A stretch of DNA of 64,000 nucleotides from JBNNGK01 sp050268245 (GTDB lineage Bacteria > Pseudomonadota > Gammaproteobacteria > Enterobacterales > Enterobacteriaceae), in assembly GCF_050268245.1 (NCBI RefSeq), contig NZ_JBNNGK010000009.1:124001-188000 (forward strand). The letters are read 5' to 3'. The translations under genes and the position numbers were made by a program. Below are positions 36,620-45,002 of this stretch, in pieces; position 1 is the stretch's first letter, and the number at the start of each line of letters is the position of its first letter. The notes under the pieces were generated by a model that saw nothing but the letters and a program-made list of their open reading frames with translations, had not been told where the DNA came from and ran no database searches.

Positions 36620-38455
36620 ATGGAGCAAAACCCGCAGTCACAGCTGAAGCTACTTGTCACCCGTGGTAAGGAGCAAGGCTATCTGACCTATGCTGAGGTC
36701 AATGACCATCTGCCGGAAGATATCGTCGACTCCGACCAGATCGAAGACATCATCCAGATGATTAACGACATGGGCATCCAGGTGATGGAAGAAGCACCGG
36801 ACGCCGATGACCTGCTGCTTGCTGAAAACTCAAACAGCACAGACGAAGATGCAGAAGAAGCCGCAGCGCAAGTTCTGTCTAGCGTAGAATCTGAAATCGG
36901 GCGTACCACTGACCCTGTTCGCATGTACATGCGTGAAATGGGTACCGTCGAATTGCTGACGCGTGAGGGCGAAATTGACATCGCCAAACGTATCGAAGAT
37001 GGTATCAACCAGGTGCAATGCTCGGTTGCTGAATACCCGGAAGCCATTACTTATCTGTTGGAACAATACGATCGGGTTGAAGCGGGCGAGTCTCGCCTGT
37101 CCGATCTGATCACCGGTTTCGTCGATCCGAATGCGGAAGAAGAAATTGCCCCTACCGCTACCCATATCGGTTCTGAGTTGTCGACTGAAGAACAAAATGA
37201 CGACGATGAAGAAGACGATGATGACGACGCTGAAGACGATAACAGCATCGATCCGGAGCTGGCGCGCCAGAAGTTCACCGACTTGCGCGAGCAGTATGAA
37301 GCCACGCGTCAGGTGATCAAAGCCAACGGCCGCAGCCATGCCAAAGCCGCAGAAGAAATTCTGAAGCTGTCCGACGTGTTCAAACAGTTCCGCCTGGTGC
37401 CTAAGCAGTTCGACTTCTTGGTCAACAGCATGCGTACCATGATGGATCGCGTCCGTACGCAGGAACGCATCATCATGAAGCTGTGTGTTGAACAGTGCAA
37501 AATGCCGAAGAAAAACTTCGTCACGTTGTTCGCTGGCAACGAAACCAGCAACACATGGTTTGAAGCGGCATTAGCAATGGCTAAACCGTGGTCTGAAAAA
37601 CTGAAAGACGTTGCCGAAGACGTTCAACGCAGCCTGCAGAAACTGCGCCAGATCGAAGAAGAAACCGGCCTGACCATTGAGCAAGTCAAAGATATCAACC
37701 GTCGTATGTCGATCGGTGAAGCGAAAGCCCGCCGTGCGAAGAAAGAGATGGTTGAAGCAAACTTGCGTCTGGTTATTTCTATCGCCAAGAAATACACCAA
37801 CCGTGGCCTGCAATTCTTGGATCTGATCCAGGAAGGTAACATCGGTCTGATGAAGGCTGTTGATAAGTTCGAATACCGTCGTGGTTATAAGTTCTCCACC
37901 TATGCAACCTGGTGGATCCGTCAGGCGATCACCCGTTCTATCGCCGATCAGGCGCGTACCATCCGTATCCCGGTGCATATGATTGAGACTATCAACAAAC
38001 TCAACCGTATTTCGCGCCAGATGCTGCAAGAAATGGGTCGCGAGCCAACGCCGGAAGAACTGGCTGAACGCATGCTGATGCCAGAAGACAAGATCCGCAA
38101 AGTGCTGAAGATCGCCAAAGAACCAATCTCCATGGAAACCCCTATCGGTGATGATGAAGATTCGCATCTGGGTGATTTCATCGAGGATACCACCCTCGAG
38201 CTGCCGCTGGATTCCGCGACCTCCGAAAGCCTGCGCTCTGCGACGCACGACGTGCTGGCTGGCCTGACGGCGCGTGAAGCGAAAGTACTGCGTATGCGTT
38301 TCGGTATCGATATGAACACCGATCATACGTTGGAAGAAGTGGGTAAACAGTTCGACGTAACCCGCGAGCGTATTCGTCAGATCGAAGCGAAAGCCTTGCG
38401 CAAACTGCGCCACCCTAGCCGTTCAGAAGTGCTGCGTAGCTTCCTGGATGACTAA
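36620..38455 (+). CDS. rpoD: RNA polymerase sigma-70 factor
   Basis: RpoD is the housekeeping sigma factor. The product is 611 residues (E. coli 613) with region 1.1 at the N-terminus, an acidic non-conserved insert (DDDEEDDDDDAEDD-type run near 195), regions 2.1-2.4 with the -10 recognition segment YATWWIRQAITRSIADQ near 435, region 3, and region 4.2 for -35 recognition (EEVGKQFDVTRERIRQIEAKAL near 572). The frame is open to 36452, but MEQNPQSQLKLL is the universal N-terminus. It lies 275 bases after dnaG, and that gap probably carries the internal promoters known in E. coli. Confidence 0.99.
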   Translation: MEQNPQSQLKLLVTRGKEQGYLTYAEVNDHLPEDIVDSDQIEDIIQMINDMGIQVMEEAPDADDLLLAENSNSTDEDAEEAAAQVLSSVESEIGRTTDPVRMYMREMGTVELLTREGEIDIAKRIEDGINQVQCSVAEYPEAITYLLEQYDRVEAGESRLSDLITGFVDPNAEEEIAPTATHIGSELSTEEQNDDDEEDDDDDAEDDNSIDPELARQKFTDLREQYEATRQVIKANGRSHAKAAEEILKLSDVFKQFRLVPKQFDFLVNSMRTMMDRVRTQERIIMKLCVEQCKMPKKNFVTLFAGNETSNTWFEAALAMAKPWSEKLKDVAEDVQRSLQKLRQIEEETGLTIEQVKDINRRMSIGEAKARRAKKEMVEANLRLVISIAKKYTNRGLQFLDLIQEGNIGLMKAVDKFEYRRGYKFSTYATWWIRQAITRSIADQARTIRIPVHMIETINKLNRISRQMLQEMGREPTPEELAERMLMPEDKIRKVLKIAKEPISMETPIGDDEDSHLGDFIEDTTLELPLDSATSESLRSATHDVLAGLTAREAKVLRMRFGIDMNTDHTLEEVGKQFDVTRERIRQIEAKALRKLRHPSRSEVLRSFLDD

Positions 38456-38480
38456 GGTCGAAGGTTAAACATAGAGTGTG

Positions 38481-38514
38481 AAATAGCCCCGGCATTGCCC
38501 GGGGCTATTTTTTT
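38481..38514 (+). terminator. Intrinsic terminator of rpoD
   Basis: A 12-bp stem AAATAGCCCCGG / CCGGGGCTATTT-type arms around a short CATTGC loop is followed by a run of seven T residues, 25 bases after rpoD. Confidence 0.95.
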
Positions 38515-38549
38515 ATAACGTACATACTGGCCTTGATAATGAGTCAGTT

Positions 38550-38673
38550 ATACCCTTCATACTTCAAGTTGCTTGGGTGTTGGCTTCCTTCCTTTCCCTA
38601 GTCACAGCGTCGACTATGCTCCAAAGGACTCAGTCAGTTGCCGCCTACAAGCAACTCGAATTATCTTGGGTAT
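38550..38673. repeat. ERIC-like palindromic repeat (124 bp)
   Basis: Termini ATACCCTTCATACTTCAAG and the complementary right end CTCGAATTATCTTGGGTAT are imperfect inverted repeats of about 26 bases sharing ATACCC and AGTTGCTTG. Internal segments GTTGGCT, AGTCAC and GTTGCCGCCTACAAGCAAC resemble the ~127-bp enterobacterial repetitive intergenic consensus. It lies between the rpoD terminator and the end of the clan-CD-like gene. ERIC elements are non-coding and mobilised by an unknown mechanism. Confidence 0.78.
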
Positions 38674-38694
38674 ATCCATTATATTGCTCACGCT

Positions 38695-39162
38695 TTACTG
38701 TAATGTCACCGGTATCCATTTAGGATTATCAGGCAGAGGAATAAGTCCACTGCTTGCACCGTTAATACCAAACACCCCTGAATTTTGATGATCGACAGCA
38801 AAGTAGACATAGAAAGTTTCAGCAAAACTGAGCATTTCTTCTGTATTATCCGCTGATTCACAGGCATCAATATACACATTACCCACATAGTCCGGTGGAA
38901 ACTTACTCGCTAGGCTTTGATAAAGCGTATTACCATTAATATAAAAGTCTCGATTGGTATCTCCATCACCGATTACCGGCAAACCATTATCCCCAAGAAA
39001 TGCGCCATGGGCAATAATGAAGAGATTTTCGTCTGCTTTAAGCATCGGCAAGTCATCATGAAATACCTGGTAACGTTGACCATAAACCAACGGATACTTG
39101 AGAATAGATCGGTTAGCTACGGATATTAAATTACTATCATCTGTACATACGACAAGTATCAT
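38695..39162 (-). CDS. Small protein with caspase-fold-like (clan CD) His/Cys motif
   Basis: I do not recognise a named family. The product is 155 residues, without signal peptide or membrane segment. Two blocks stand out: a hydrophobic strand followed by His-Gly (NLFIIAHGAF, His52) and a second strand followed by Asp-Ala-Cys (NVYIDACESA, Cys101). This spacing and the hydrophobic-HG ... hydrophobic-xC pattern are what clan CD cysteine peptidases (caspase, gingipain, CHAT, C80) show around their catalytic dyad. The ribosome site AGGAG precedes ATG at 39162. It is the last of three leftward genes of unlike base composition. The enzymatic role is inference only. Confidence 0.6.
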   Translation of the reverse strand: MILVVCTDDSNLISVANRSILKYPLVYGQRYQVFHDDLPMLKADENLFIIAHGAFLGDNGLPVIGDGDTNRDFYINGNTLYQSLASKFPPDYVGNVYIDACESADNTEEMLSFAETFYVYFAVDHQNSGVFGINGASSGLIPLPDNPKWIPVTLQ

Positions 39163-39251
39163 ATTAATTCTCCTGCTGAATTAAACTATCTAAGCCAACC
39201 CATATAAACATCATACTATTAATGATATAGGCTGATCTTAAAGTCAGTATT

Positions 39252-39863
39252 TTAAATAACGCTTTTTACCGACCATGTATTATCCATCAATAACTCCACT
39301 TCAAGTTCATACACATTTGGAGGGAAGTCTAATTGCTGTTGATTGGTAATTTCACTGATATCCAAAACCTGTCCAGAGGTATAATTACCAAACGCAATCC
39401 AATACGTCGGGTGCGGCGTGAAATTTAGGTTCAGGTTGGGCTGGGCTTGTACAACAAAAGTACCTGCCCCTGACATGCCGATCCCCACCGATGCAATATC
39501 AAGAGGAAGGCTACTATCATGTGTAATATAGAGTGTTCCATCGCGATTACCTTTGCCAAGGTTATCAAACTTGAACGCCCCCTTTTCATACTTCAATGTG
39601 ACCTGGTTTTTGTTAACGAGATCGGCCGGTAGCACCTGCGAAGCATCAAAATTGACGCCCGGTAACAATACCCCTGTCTCATCCCATACGTAGCTATAAT
39701 CGATATTCCAATCAAACTGCACGTTGGTATTAGGATGTGCAGCCTTTGAGAACCAAGCTAACGACATAATATTAGGATCGTCAATATCGGGTAACGTCTG
39801 ATAGATACAAGCTTTGCCATAATTTGAAGAGTGATTCTTAAAATTAACTTTATACTTAGTCAT
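39252..39863 (-). CDS. RhiA-like protein
   Basis: The 203-residue product resembles, from memory, proteins annotated RhiA after the quorum-regulated rhizosphere-expressed protein of Rhizobium leguminosarum; the hallmark-like stretch is MSLAWFSKAAHPNTNVQFDW (residues about 33-52) followed by IDYSYVWDETGVLLPGV. A later SVGIGMSGAGTFVVQAQPNL segment and a beta-rich pattern throughout suggest a compact beta-sandwich. There is no signal peptide. Biochemical function of RhiA is unknown. AGGAG lies just before ATG. It lies 52 bases after the Mor-like gene and 89 before the clan-CD-like gene, so the three may be one transcript. Confidence 0.58.
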   Translation of the reverse strand: MTKYKVNFKNHSSNYGKACIYQTLPDIDDPNIMSLAWFSKAAHPNTNVQFDWNIDYSYVWDETGVLLPGVNFDASQVLPADLVNKNQVTLKYEKGAFKFDNLGKGNRDGTLYITHDSSLPLDIASVGIGMSGAGTFVVQAQPNLNLNFTPHPTYWIAFGNYTSGQVLDISEITNQQQLDFPPNVYELEVELLMDNTWSVKSVI

Positions 39864-39915
39864 GGTGATCTCCTAATTTACAATTGATAGTTAACACTAT
39901 TTACGACCTTCCTTT

Positions 39916-40404
39916 TTAAACAGAAACATCACGCTTAGCTTTAATTAAACGTATGTTTCTCATTGTGACCCCAAACGTTTTAGTTAAAAACATTGTGGGC
40001 ACATCCTCTTTCATTGCCAACTGCATGGCAGCACGGCGTATTGCCATAAACACCCCCCATGCAGAGGGCAATTCTAAATAACCCGACACGTCAGATTTTT
40101 TATATAATCGTTGATAGCTGTGTTCCGTCATGGATATATTATATATTTTATAAAACTCTTTCCTCTCCGGTGGCATATGTATCTTTCGACCACCAAAGCA
40201 ATACACCAAATTAAATAAATCTGAAAACCCACTTTGAGCTGCTATTTCAGAAGCGACCCACGGCATTGCCGAAAGGATATTCACTCGATATTTTTCACAA
40301 AATTCGATAAGTTTGCTCTCCCTTTCAGAATGCCTGACTGGAAGCCCTGAAAATAACTCTTCCCACTCATCCATGCATTGATGTTGTTCCTTTAATTCAC
40401 CCAT
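39916..40404 (-). CDS. Mor-like transcriptional regulator
   Basis: The product (162 residues from ATG at 40404) has a central segment FSDLFNLVYCFGGRKIHMP that resembles the dimerisation region of phage Mu Mor/C activators, whose hallmark is a glycine pair followed by Tyr-Ile-Pro. The C-terminal part (VPTMFLTKTFGVTMRNIRLIKA) reads as a helix-turn-helix. The family call is from pattern only. The start is uncertain: ATGs at 40404 and 40407 and a TTG at 40440 share the frame; 40404 sits best behind the GGGGG at 40410-40414. No other Mu-like gene is nearby. It probably controls the two genes downstream. Confidence 0.5.
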   Translation of the reverse strand: MGELKEQHQCMDEWEELFSGLPVRHSERESKLIEFCEKYRVNILSAMPWVASEIAAQSGFSDLFNLVYCFGGRKIHMPPERKEFYKIYNISMTEHSYQRLYKKSDVSGYLELPSAWGVFMAIRRAAMQLAMKEDVPTMFLTKTFGVTMRNIRLIKAKRDVSV

Positions 40405-40440
40405 CATTACCCCCAAATTATTTTTGAATTTGTGGAACAA

Positions 40441-40638
40441 CCACCTCGAAGGAGATGATGGAATAAGTTTTAGCGTAGTTAGAATATTTCACACGGGGGA
40501 AGTATTCCCCGAAGGGAATTTGTGAGCGAGTTAAATATAAATTTATCCGGATAGTAACAGAGCAAATTATTAGGTGAGATAAAATTGGATATTATTTAAT
40601 AACACACCATATAATACTGACTGAATCACTTTAAACTA
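40441..40638. other. AT-rich leader region upstream of the Mor-like gene
   Basis: This gap between mug and the Mor-like gene is AT-rich and carries a pair of overlapping hairpins at 40496-40519: GGGGAA-GTA-TTCCCC and ATTCCC-CGAA-GGGAAT share the middle arm, so only one can form at a time. They lie about 90 bases upstream of the Mor-like start and could be an operator or leader switch. No gene is seen. Confidence 0.45.
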
Positions 40639-41142
40639 TCAAACAGCCGCATTTCTCAAGCCATTGGCAAGCTGACGATAACTTTCTGTCAACTGTTCCA
40701 ACGTTGCACGGTTAAGACCGCTAGGGTTTGGCAATAGCCAAACCTCAGTATCGCCGATAGTCATAGGCTGACGCCCCCAACTCACCTTTCGGATGCCAAA
40801 TGCATCGCTGAAGGCCTGTTTACCCAGAATCGCCAATGCGCGCGGTTGGTAATGCAGGATTTTCTCTTTTAATACCTCACCACCGTGGCGCAGCTCGTCG
40901 CGCGCTAATTCACTGGCCGCCACGGTTGGCCGTGCCACCAATGCCGTAATACCGCAGCCATACTCTTGCAACCGTTGCCACTGCGCCGGTGCCAGCTGAG
41001 AGGCGGTAAACCCCGCCTGATGAAGCACTTTCCAAAAGCGATTACTGCCGTTAGCAAACGGATAGCCCTGATGGGCGGAGGCAAGACCCGGATTAATGCC
41101 GCAAAATACCACCTGCAGATTGGGTAACAAGAGTTCCATCAT
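40639..41142 (-). CDS. mug: G/U mismatch-specific DNA glycosylase
   Basis: Mug removes uracil and 3,N4-ethenocytosine opposite guanine. The product is 167 residues (E. coli 168). The catalytic motif GINPG (Asn17) lies near the N-terminus and the intercalating/recognition motif LPNPSGLNR near residue 137. Its location between rpoD and tRNA ileX matches E. coli, apart from the three-gene insertion on the rpoD side. Confidence 0.95.
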   Translation of the reverse strand: MMELLLPNLQVVFCGINPGLASAHQGYPFANGSNRFWKVLHQAGFTASQLAPAQWQRLQEYGCGITALVARPTVAASELARDELRHGGEVLKEKILHYQPRALAILGKQAFSDAFGIRKVSWGRQPMTIGDTEVWLLPNPSGLNRATLEQLTESYRQLANGLRNAAV

Positions 41143-41287
41143 CGCTGAGCGTCCATTTAAGAGATTTATACAGGTTATCGTAAAATCTGTGAGTAATTAC
41201 AACAAGCTATAAGTGTTTATAAAAACGCCAATCAGCCAACTAGCTGTAGACCTGAGCCGTCTGGTTACCGTATAATCTCGCCCGTCA

Positions 41288-41364
41288 GGCCCCTTAGCTC
41301 AGTTGGTTAGAGCACGCGACTCATAATCGCTTGGTCACTGGTTCAAGTCCAGTAGGGGCCACCA
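41288..41364 (+). tRNA. ileX: tRNA-Ile2 (CAU anticodon, lysidine-modified in mature form)
   Basis: A complete 77-base cloverleaf from GGCCCCTTAGCTCAG to GGGGCCACCA with encoded CCA. The acceptor stem GGCCCCT/AGGGGCC, anticodon loop CTCATAA with anticodon CAT, and T-arm GGTTCAAGTCC are all present. The sequence matches E. coli ileX and its position next to mug, so the CAU anticodon is expected to be modified to lysidine by TilS and to read AUA, not AUG. Confidence 0.95.
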
Positions 41365-41370
41365 AATAAA

Positions 41371-41407
41371 AAAAGGCGTCATATGAGAAATCATCTGACG
41401 CCTTTTT
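41371..41407 (+). terminator. Intrinsic terminator of ileX
   Basis: GGCGTCA / TGACGCC arms pair across a 14-base region and are preceded by A and followed by TTTTT, just after the tRNA. The next 210 bases up to the acetyltransferase hold no other supported feature. Confidence 0.88.
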
Positions 41408-41618
41408 CGTTTTATACGAATCGGGTCAGATAATGCATCGCCTCAATGCCCTCGCCATCTCACCGTGTCTTTACCTGAAAAAAAGAGCGCTTGGACTTCT
41501 CTGGGATACCTCAGAGCGGTAACTTTCGCATTATCTCACCAACTCAAAGGGTATGATTGTGGCTCTGAGTTGTGAATTAACTTTCAGCCGCGATCCTTAA
41601 AAACATAAGGCATAGTGC

Positions 41619-42071
41619 ATGACCATTTTATCCATTCGTGAAAATCCGCATCTGCTCGCAGCAGCCATCAATTATTTTCAACAAAAATGGGCATCAGAAG
41701 AGACCATGATGCTTTACCACGATGCGATTACACGGGCGATCGGTGCGGAAAACCCTTTACCACAATGGTATTTACTGTTCGAAAATCAGCAAATCATCGG
41801 CTGTGCCGGATTAATAACCAATGATTTCATCAGTCGGGTGGAGCTTTATCCGTGGTTATGTGCGCTGTTTATTGAAGAAACACACCGTGGACAAGGGAAA
41901 GCCAAACAGTTGATCCAACATGTGGCACAGCATGCGAAACAGCTCGGGTTCAATAAATTGCACCTTTGTACCGATTTGGAAGGATTTTACGAACAGTCAA
42001 ACTTCCTTTTCGATGGCATCGGCTATCATCCATGGGGAGAGTCATCCCGAGTCTATACTTTACCGTTATAA
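41619..42071 (+). CDS. GNAT-family N-acetyltransferase
   Basis: The product is 150 residues and has the GNAT acetyl-CoA-binding motif A, RGQGKAKQLIQHV, near residues 90-102, after a conserved beta-strand LCALFIEETH. The substrate cannot be told from sequence; the C-terminal NKLHLCTDLEGFYEQSNFLFDGIGY resembles small-molecule acetyltransferases rather than ribosomal-protein ones. It stands alone between ileX and the GABA genes. Start ATG at 41619 has AAGG at loose spacing. Confidence 0.88.
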   Translation: MTILSIRENPHLLAAAINYFQQKWASEETMMLYHDAITRAIGAENPLPQWYLLFENQQIIGCAGLITNDFISRVELYPWLCALFIEETHRGQGKAKQLIQHVAQHAKQLGFNKLHLCTDLEGFYEQSNFLFDGIGYHPWGESSRVYTLPL

Positions 42072-42232
42072 TCAGGGCTCAACTGAGCCGCGTGCTCGTC
42101 TCTATCATCAATCTCAAACCATTTGTTGAGATGACGGTTTTGATTCATAAGTAATGCGCTATCGCATAAAAATCGGCGGCCACGACGCCGCCGTTCTCTA
42201 TACAGAGAAAACACATCACCTGAGGGAGTCCG

Positions 42233-43477
42233 TTACCAACCTGCGGGCAAATAGCCTAACAGTGACGCAATCGCGTATACGGCGCTGGATAGATACAACA
42301 GCACAATGACAATTTGCAAAAGCGGATGAGTAATCCAGTTACACTGCCAGCGCGGCGTCATATCGCCGTGTTTACGTGCACCGCGTAGGATTAACATCGG
42401 CATAATCGACAGAATAACCCCACTGAATACGCCAGCGAAATACAGCGCGTTAACGAAGGAAACAAACCCGCTGTAAGCCAGTACAAACGGCGGCACCACC
42501 ACCAGCAGCAGCACGCCAAAGCGGCGCAGCGGTTGTTCATCATTACCCAGACGGAATTTGTCGAAGATATTGGTCAAAAAGCTGCCGCCCAGCCCCCAAT
42601 ATGAGGTCAACATGGCACACAGCGCGAAGATATTCGCGGAGAAGAACGCCCACTGCCCTAACGCTTGCCCCCAAGAAATGGTCGCTACGTCAGTAATACC
42701 GTCCAATCCGCTGAGTACAATCACCGACAACGGCACCACCGCCAGTAACACAAACGTGGTCACCATGCCGACAATAATGGCCTTGGGCAGCATTTCCGGC
42801 TTGTCCGAAAAACCACGCGCCATTTCGGGCACGATGTATTGTGCAGAGAAGCAAAACACCACCACGTTGAATACCGGCACCATAAAACGCCAGTTGCCAT
42901 CGAGCAGATTCCGCATTTGCGTGGTGTCTTTCAGCAACGTGGCCATCACCAATACGCTGAGCATCACCACCATCCCGATACTGATAAACTTTTCCCCACG
43001 GCCAATGGCTTTCAGCCCCAGATACAGCACACCTGCCGCCGGGATGAAGAACAACACACTACCGAGCGCCGGGGAAATACCCAATAACGAGTGCAACAGT
43101 TTACCACTGCCCGTCATATAAGCGGTTAGCGCGCCAACACTGTTAACGCATACCGATGCAAACATCAGCCAGGCCCCCAAACCGCCGACATAGCGTTTCG
43201 CCAGGCCACTTAATTGTAGATGTGCGCGGGTACGTAAGGTCGATTCGGCGACGTACAACATGGTGATGGTGGTCAAACACCCCACTAAAACCAACCAGAA
43301 CAGCAACGGTAGAAAACCGGCCTTGCTCGAGGCATAGGCGATGGACAGTACGCCCGCGCCGATGTTGGTGCCGACGATCATCGCCACCCCTTCAAGAAAA
43401 CTCAGTGATTTGGCGGGTGCAGGTGCCCGCTCCCCGGCGGTAAGCGCCGAGGACAACGTGATGTTATCAGAAGACAT
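42233..43477 (-). CDS. Amino acid permease (Trp/Tyr, HAAAP-type family)
   Basis: The 414-residue product has about eleven hydrophobic spans and the N-terminal FLEGVAMIVGTNIGAGVLSIA, typical of the aromatic amino acid permease (TyrP/Mtr) fold. It shares direction with gabD (58 bases upstream) and gabT, so it is likely the last gene of a GABA catabolism operon and may import GABA or a related amino acid rather than an aromatic one; this is inference from context. E. coli uses an unrelated APC-family GabP for GABA. Confidence 0.85.
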   Translation of the reverse strand: MSSDNITLSSALTAGERAPAPAKSLSFLEGVAMIVGTNIGAGVLSIAYASSKAGFLPLLFWLVLVGCLTTITMLYVAESTLRTRAHLQLSGLAKRYVGGLGAWLMFASVCVNSVGALTAYMTGSGKLLHSLLGISPALGSVLFFIPAAGVLYLGLKAIGRGEKFISIGMVVMLSVLVMATLLKDTTQMRNLLDGNWRFMVPVFNVVVFCFSAQYIVPEMARGFSDKPEMLPKAIIVGMVTTFVLLAVVPLSVIVLSGLDGITDVATISWGQALGQWAFFSANIFALCAMLTSYWGLGGSFLTNIFDKFRLGNDEQPLRRFGVLLLVVVPPFVLAYSGFVSFVNALYFAGVFSGVILSIMPMLILRGARKHGDMTPRWQCNWITHPLLQIVIVLLYLSSAVYAIASLLGYLPAGW

Positions 43478-43535
43478 AAATGATCCTTTGTAACCCGGTG
43501 ACCTTCGCCACCGGACGGGGTGATTATCCCGGTGG

Positions 43536-44990
43536 TTAACTGCTCACATCGATACACAGGTATTTCAGCTCCAGATATTCCTCAATGCCGTAGCGCGATC
43601 CTTCACGTCCGAGCCCTGACTGCTTCACGCCACCGAATGGCGCCACTTCGTTAGAAATCAAGCCGGTGTTAATGCCGACCATGCCGTACTCCAATGCCTC
43701 CGGCACTCGCCACTGGCGCGCTGCGCTTTGGGTAAAGAGGTAGGCCGCCAGACCGAATTCCGTCTCGTTCGCCATCGCGATCGCTTCATCTTCATCCTGA
43801 AAACGGAACAGCGGCGCAACCGGGCCGAAGGTTTCTTCTTTGGCGAAACGCATTTGCGGCGTCACCTCCGTCACTACGGTGGGTTGATAGAAGGTTCGAC
43901 CGAGCGCATGCGGTTGGCCGCCGATAGCCACCTGCGCCCCTTTGCTCAGCGCATCATCAATATGGCTTTGTACTTTTTCCACCGCCGCTTGGTCGATCAA
44001 CGGCCCTTGTGTGGTGCCTTCTGCCATACCGTCACCGACCTGTAGCTGCGCTACCGCCGCCACCAGCTTATCGACCAGCCGATCGTAAATGCCTGCCTGC
44101 ACGTAAATACGGTTGGCGCATACGCAAGTTTGACCACTGTTGCGGAATTTCGAAGCCATGATGCCCGCCACCGCCGTATCAAGATTGGCGTCGTCGAATA
44201 CCATCAGCGGCGCGTTACCGCCCAACTCCAATGAGAGCTTTTTAATCGTCGGCGCGCACTGCGCCATCAAAATACGCCCCACCTCTGTCGAACCCGTGAA
44301 GCTTAGCTTGCGGACTATCGGGCTATCACACAGAACCTTGCCAACCTGCGCCGCATCGCCAGTGACAATCTGCAATACGCCCGCCGGAATGCCCGCATCC
44401 TGTGCCAGTTTCCCCAGTGCCAACGCCGTCAACGGCGTTTGCTCTGCCGGTTTCACGATAATGGTGCAGCCTGCCGCCAAGGCTGGAGCCACTTTGCGGG
44501 TAATCATCGCCGCCGGGAAATTCCACGGCGTAATCGCCGCGCATACCCCAATCGGCTGCTTGAGCACCACTAACCGTTGTGAGGTCTGCGGTGCCTGTAA
44601 TACCGCCCCGTCAACCCGTTTGGCCTCTTCGGCAAACCAGGTAATAAAGGACGCAGCATATGCCACTTCACCGCGCGCTTCCGCCAGCGATTTACCTTGC
44701 TCGGCGGTCATCAACTGAGCCAAATCCTCTTGCGCCGCCAAGATACGGTCGGCCCAAGCCAGTAAGAGCGTCGAGCGCTGTTTCGCCGTCAGTTGCTTCC
44801 ACGCTTGCTGCGCCCGTTGCGCGGCTTCGATGGCTTTTTGTGTTTCCGCTTCGCCAATCTGCGGCGTCGATGCCAGCTCATCACCGGTTGCCGGATTGAT
44901 TACCGCATTTCGTTTACCGCTCGCTGCATCACACCATTCGCCATTAATCAGGCACTGATTGCGCAGCAGTTCAGGGTTAGTGAGTTTCAT
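43536..44990 (-). CDS. gabD: Succinate-semialdehyde dehydrogenase
   Basis: GabD oxidises succinate semialdehyde to succinate with NAD(P)+, the second step of GABA breakdown. The product is 484 residues (E. coli 482), an aldehyde dehydrogenase with ITPWNFPAAMITRK near 153, the general base Glu255 in SLELGGNAP and the nucleophile Cys289 in NSGQTCVCANR. It is 12 bases downstream of gabT and upstream of the permease. The C-terminus GLGREGSRYGIEEYLELKY is typical. Confidence 0.96.
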   Translation of the reverse strand: MKLTNPELLRNQCLINGEWCDAASGKRNAVINPATGDELASTPQIGEAETQKAIEAAQRAQQAWKQLTAKQRSTLLLAWADRILAAQEDLAQLMTAEQGKSLAEARGEVAYAASFITWFAEEAKRVDGAVLQAPQTSQRLVVLKQPIGVCAAITPWNFPAAMITRKVAPALAAGCTIIVKPAEQTPLTALALGKLAQDAGIPAGVLQIVTGDAAQVGKVLCDSPIVRKLSFTGSTEVGRILMAQCAPTIKKLSLELGGNAPLMVFDDANLDTAVAGIMASKFRNSGQTCVCANRIYVQAGIYDRLVDKLVAAVAQLQVGDGMAEGTTQGPLIDQAAVEKVQSHIDDALSKGAQVAIGGQPHALGRTFYQPTVVTEVTPQMRFAKEETFGPVAPLFRFQDEDEAIAMANETEFGLAAYLFTQSAARQWRVPEALEYGMVGINTGLISNEVAPFGGVKQSGLGREGSRYGIEEYLELKYLCIDVSS

Positions 44991-45002
44991 GACCTTTATT
45001 CC

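Noticed and set aside
37571..38413. A 280-codon minus-strand frame opposite rpoD
   Set aside because: It mirrors the highly conserved rpoD 3' half; open antisense frames are expected there and no protein family is recognised.
39916..40404. A Mu-like prophage remnant suggested by the Mor-like protein
   Set aside because: No transposase, head, tail or lysis genes are nearby and no Mu ends are visible; a chromosomal regulator is simpler.
38550..41364. A tRNA-targeted integrative island using ileX as attachment site
   Set aside because: No integrase is present and no copy of the ileX 3' end was found on the rpoD side of the three-gene island; mug, a core gene, lies between.
41619..42071. A GNAT toxin of a toxin-antitoxin pair
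   Set aside because: No small ribbon-helix-helix (DUF1778-type) partner gene lies directly upstream.
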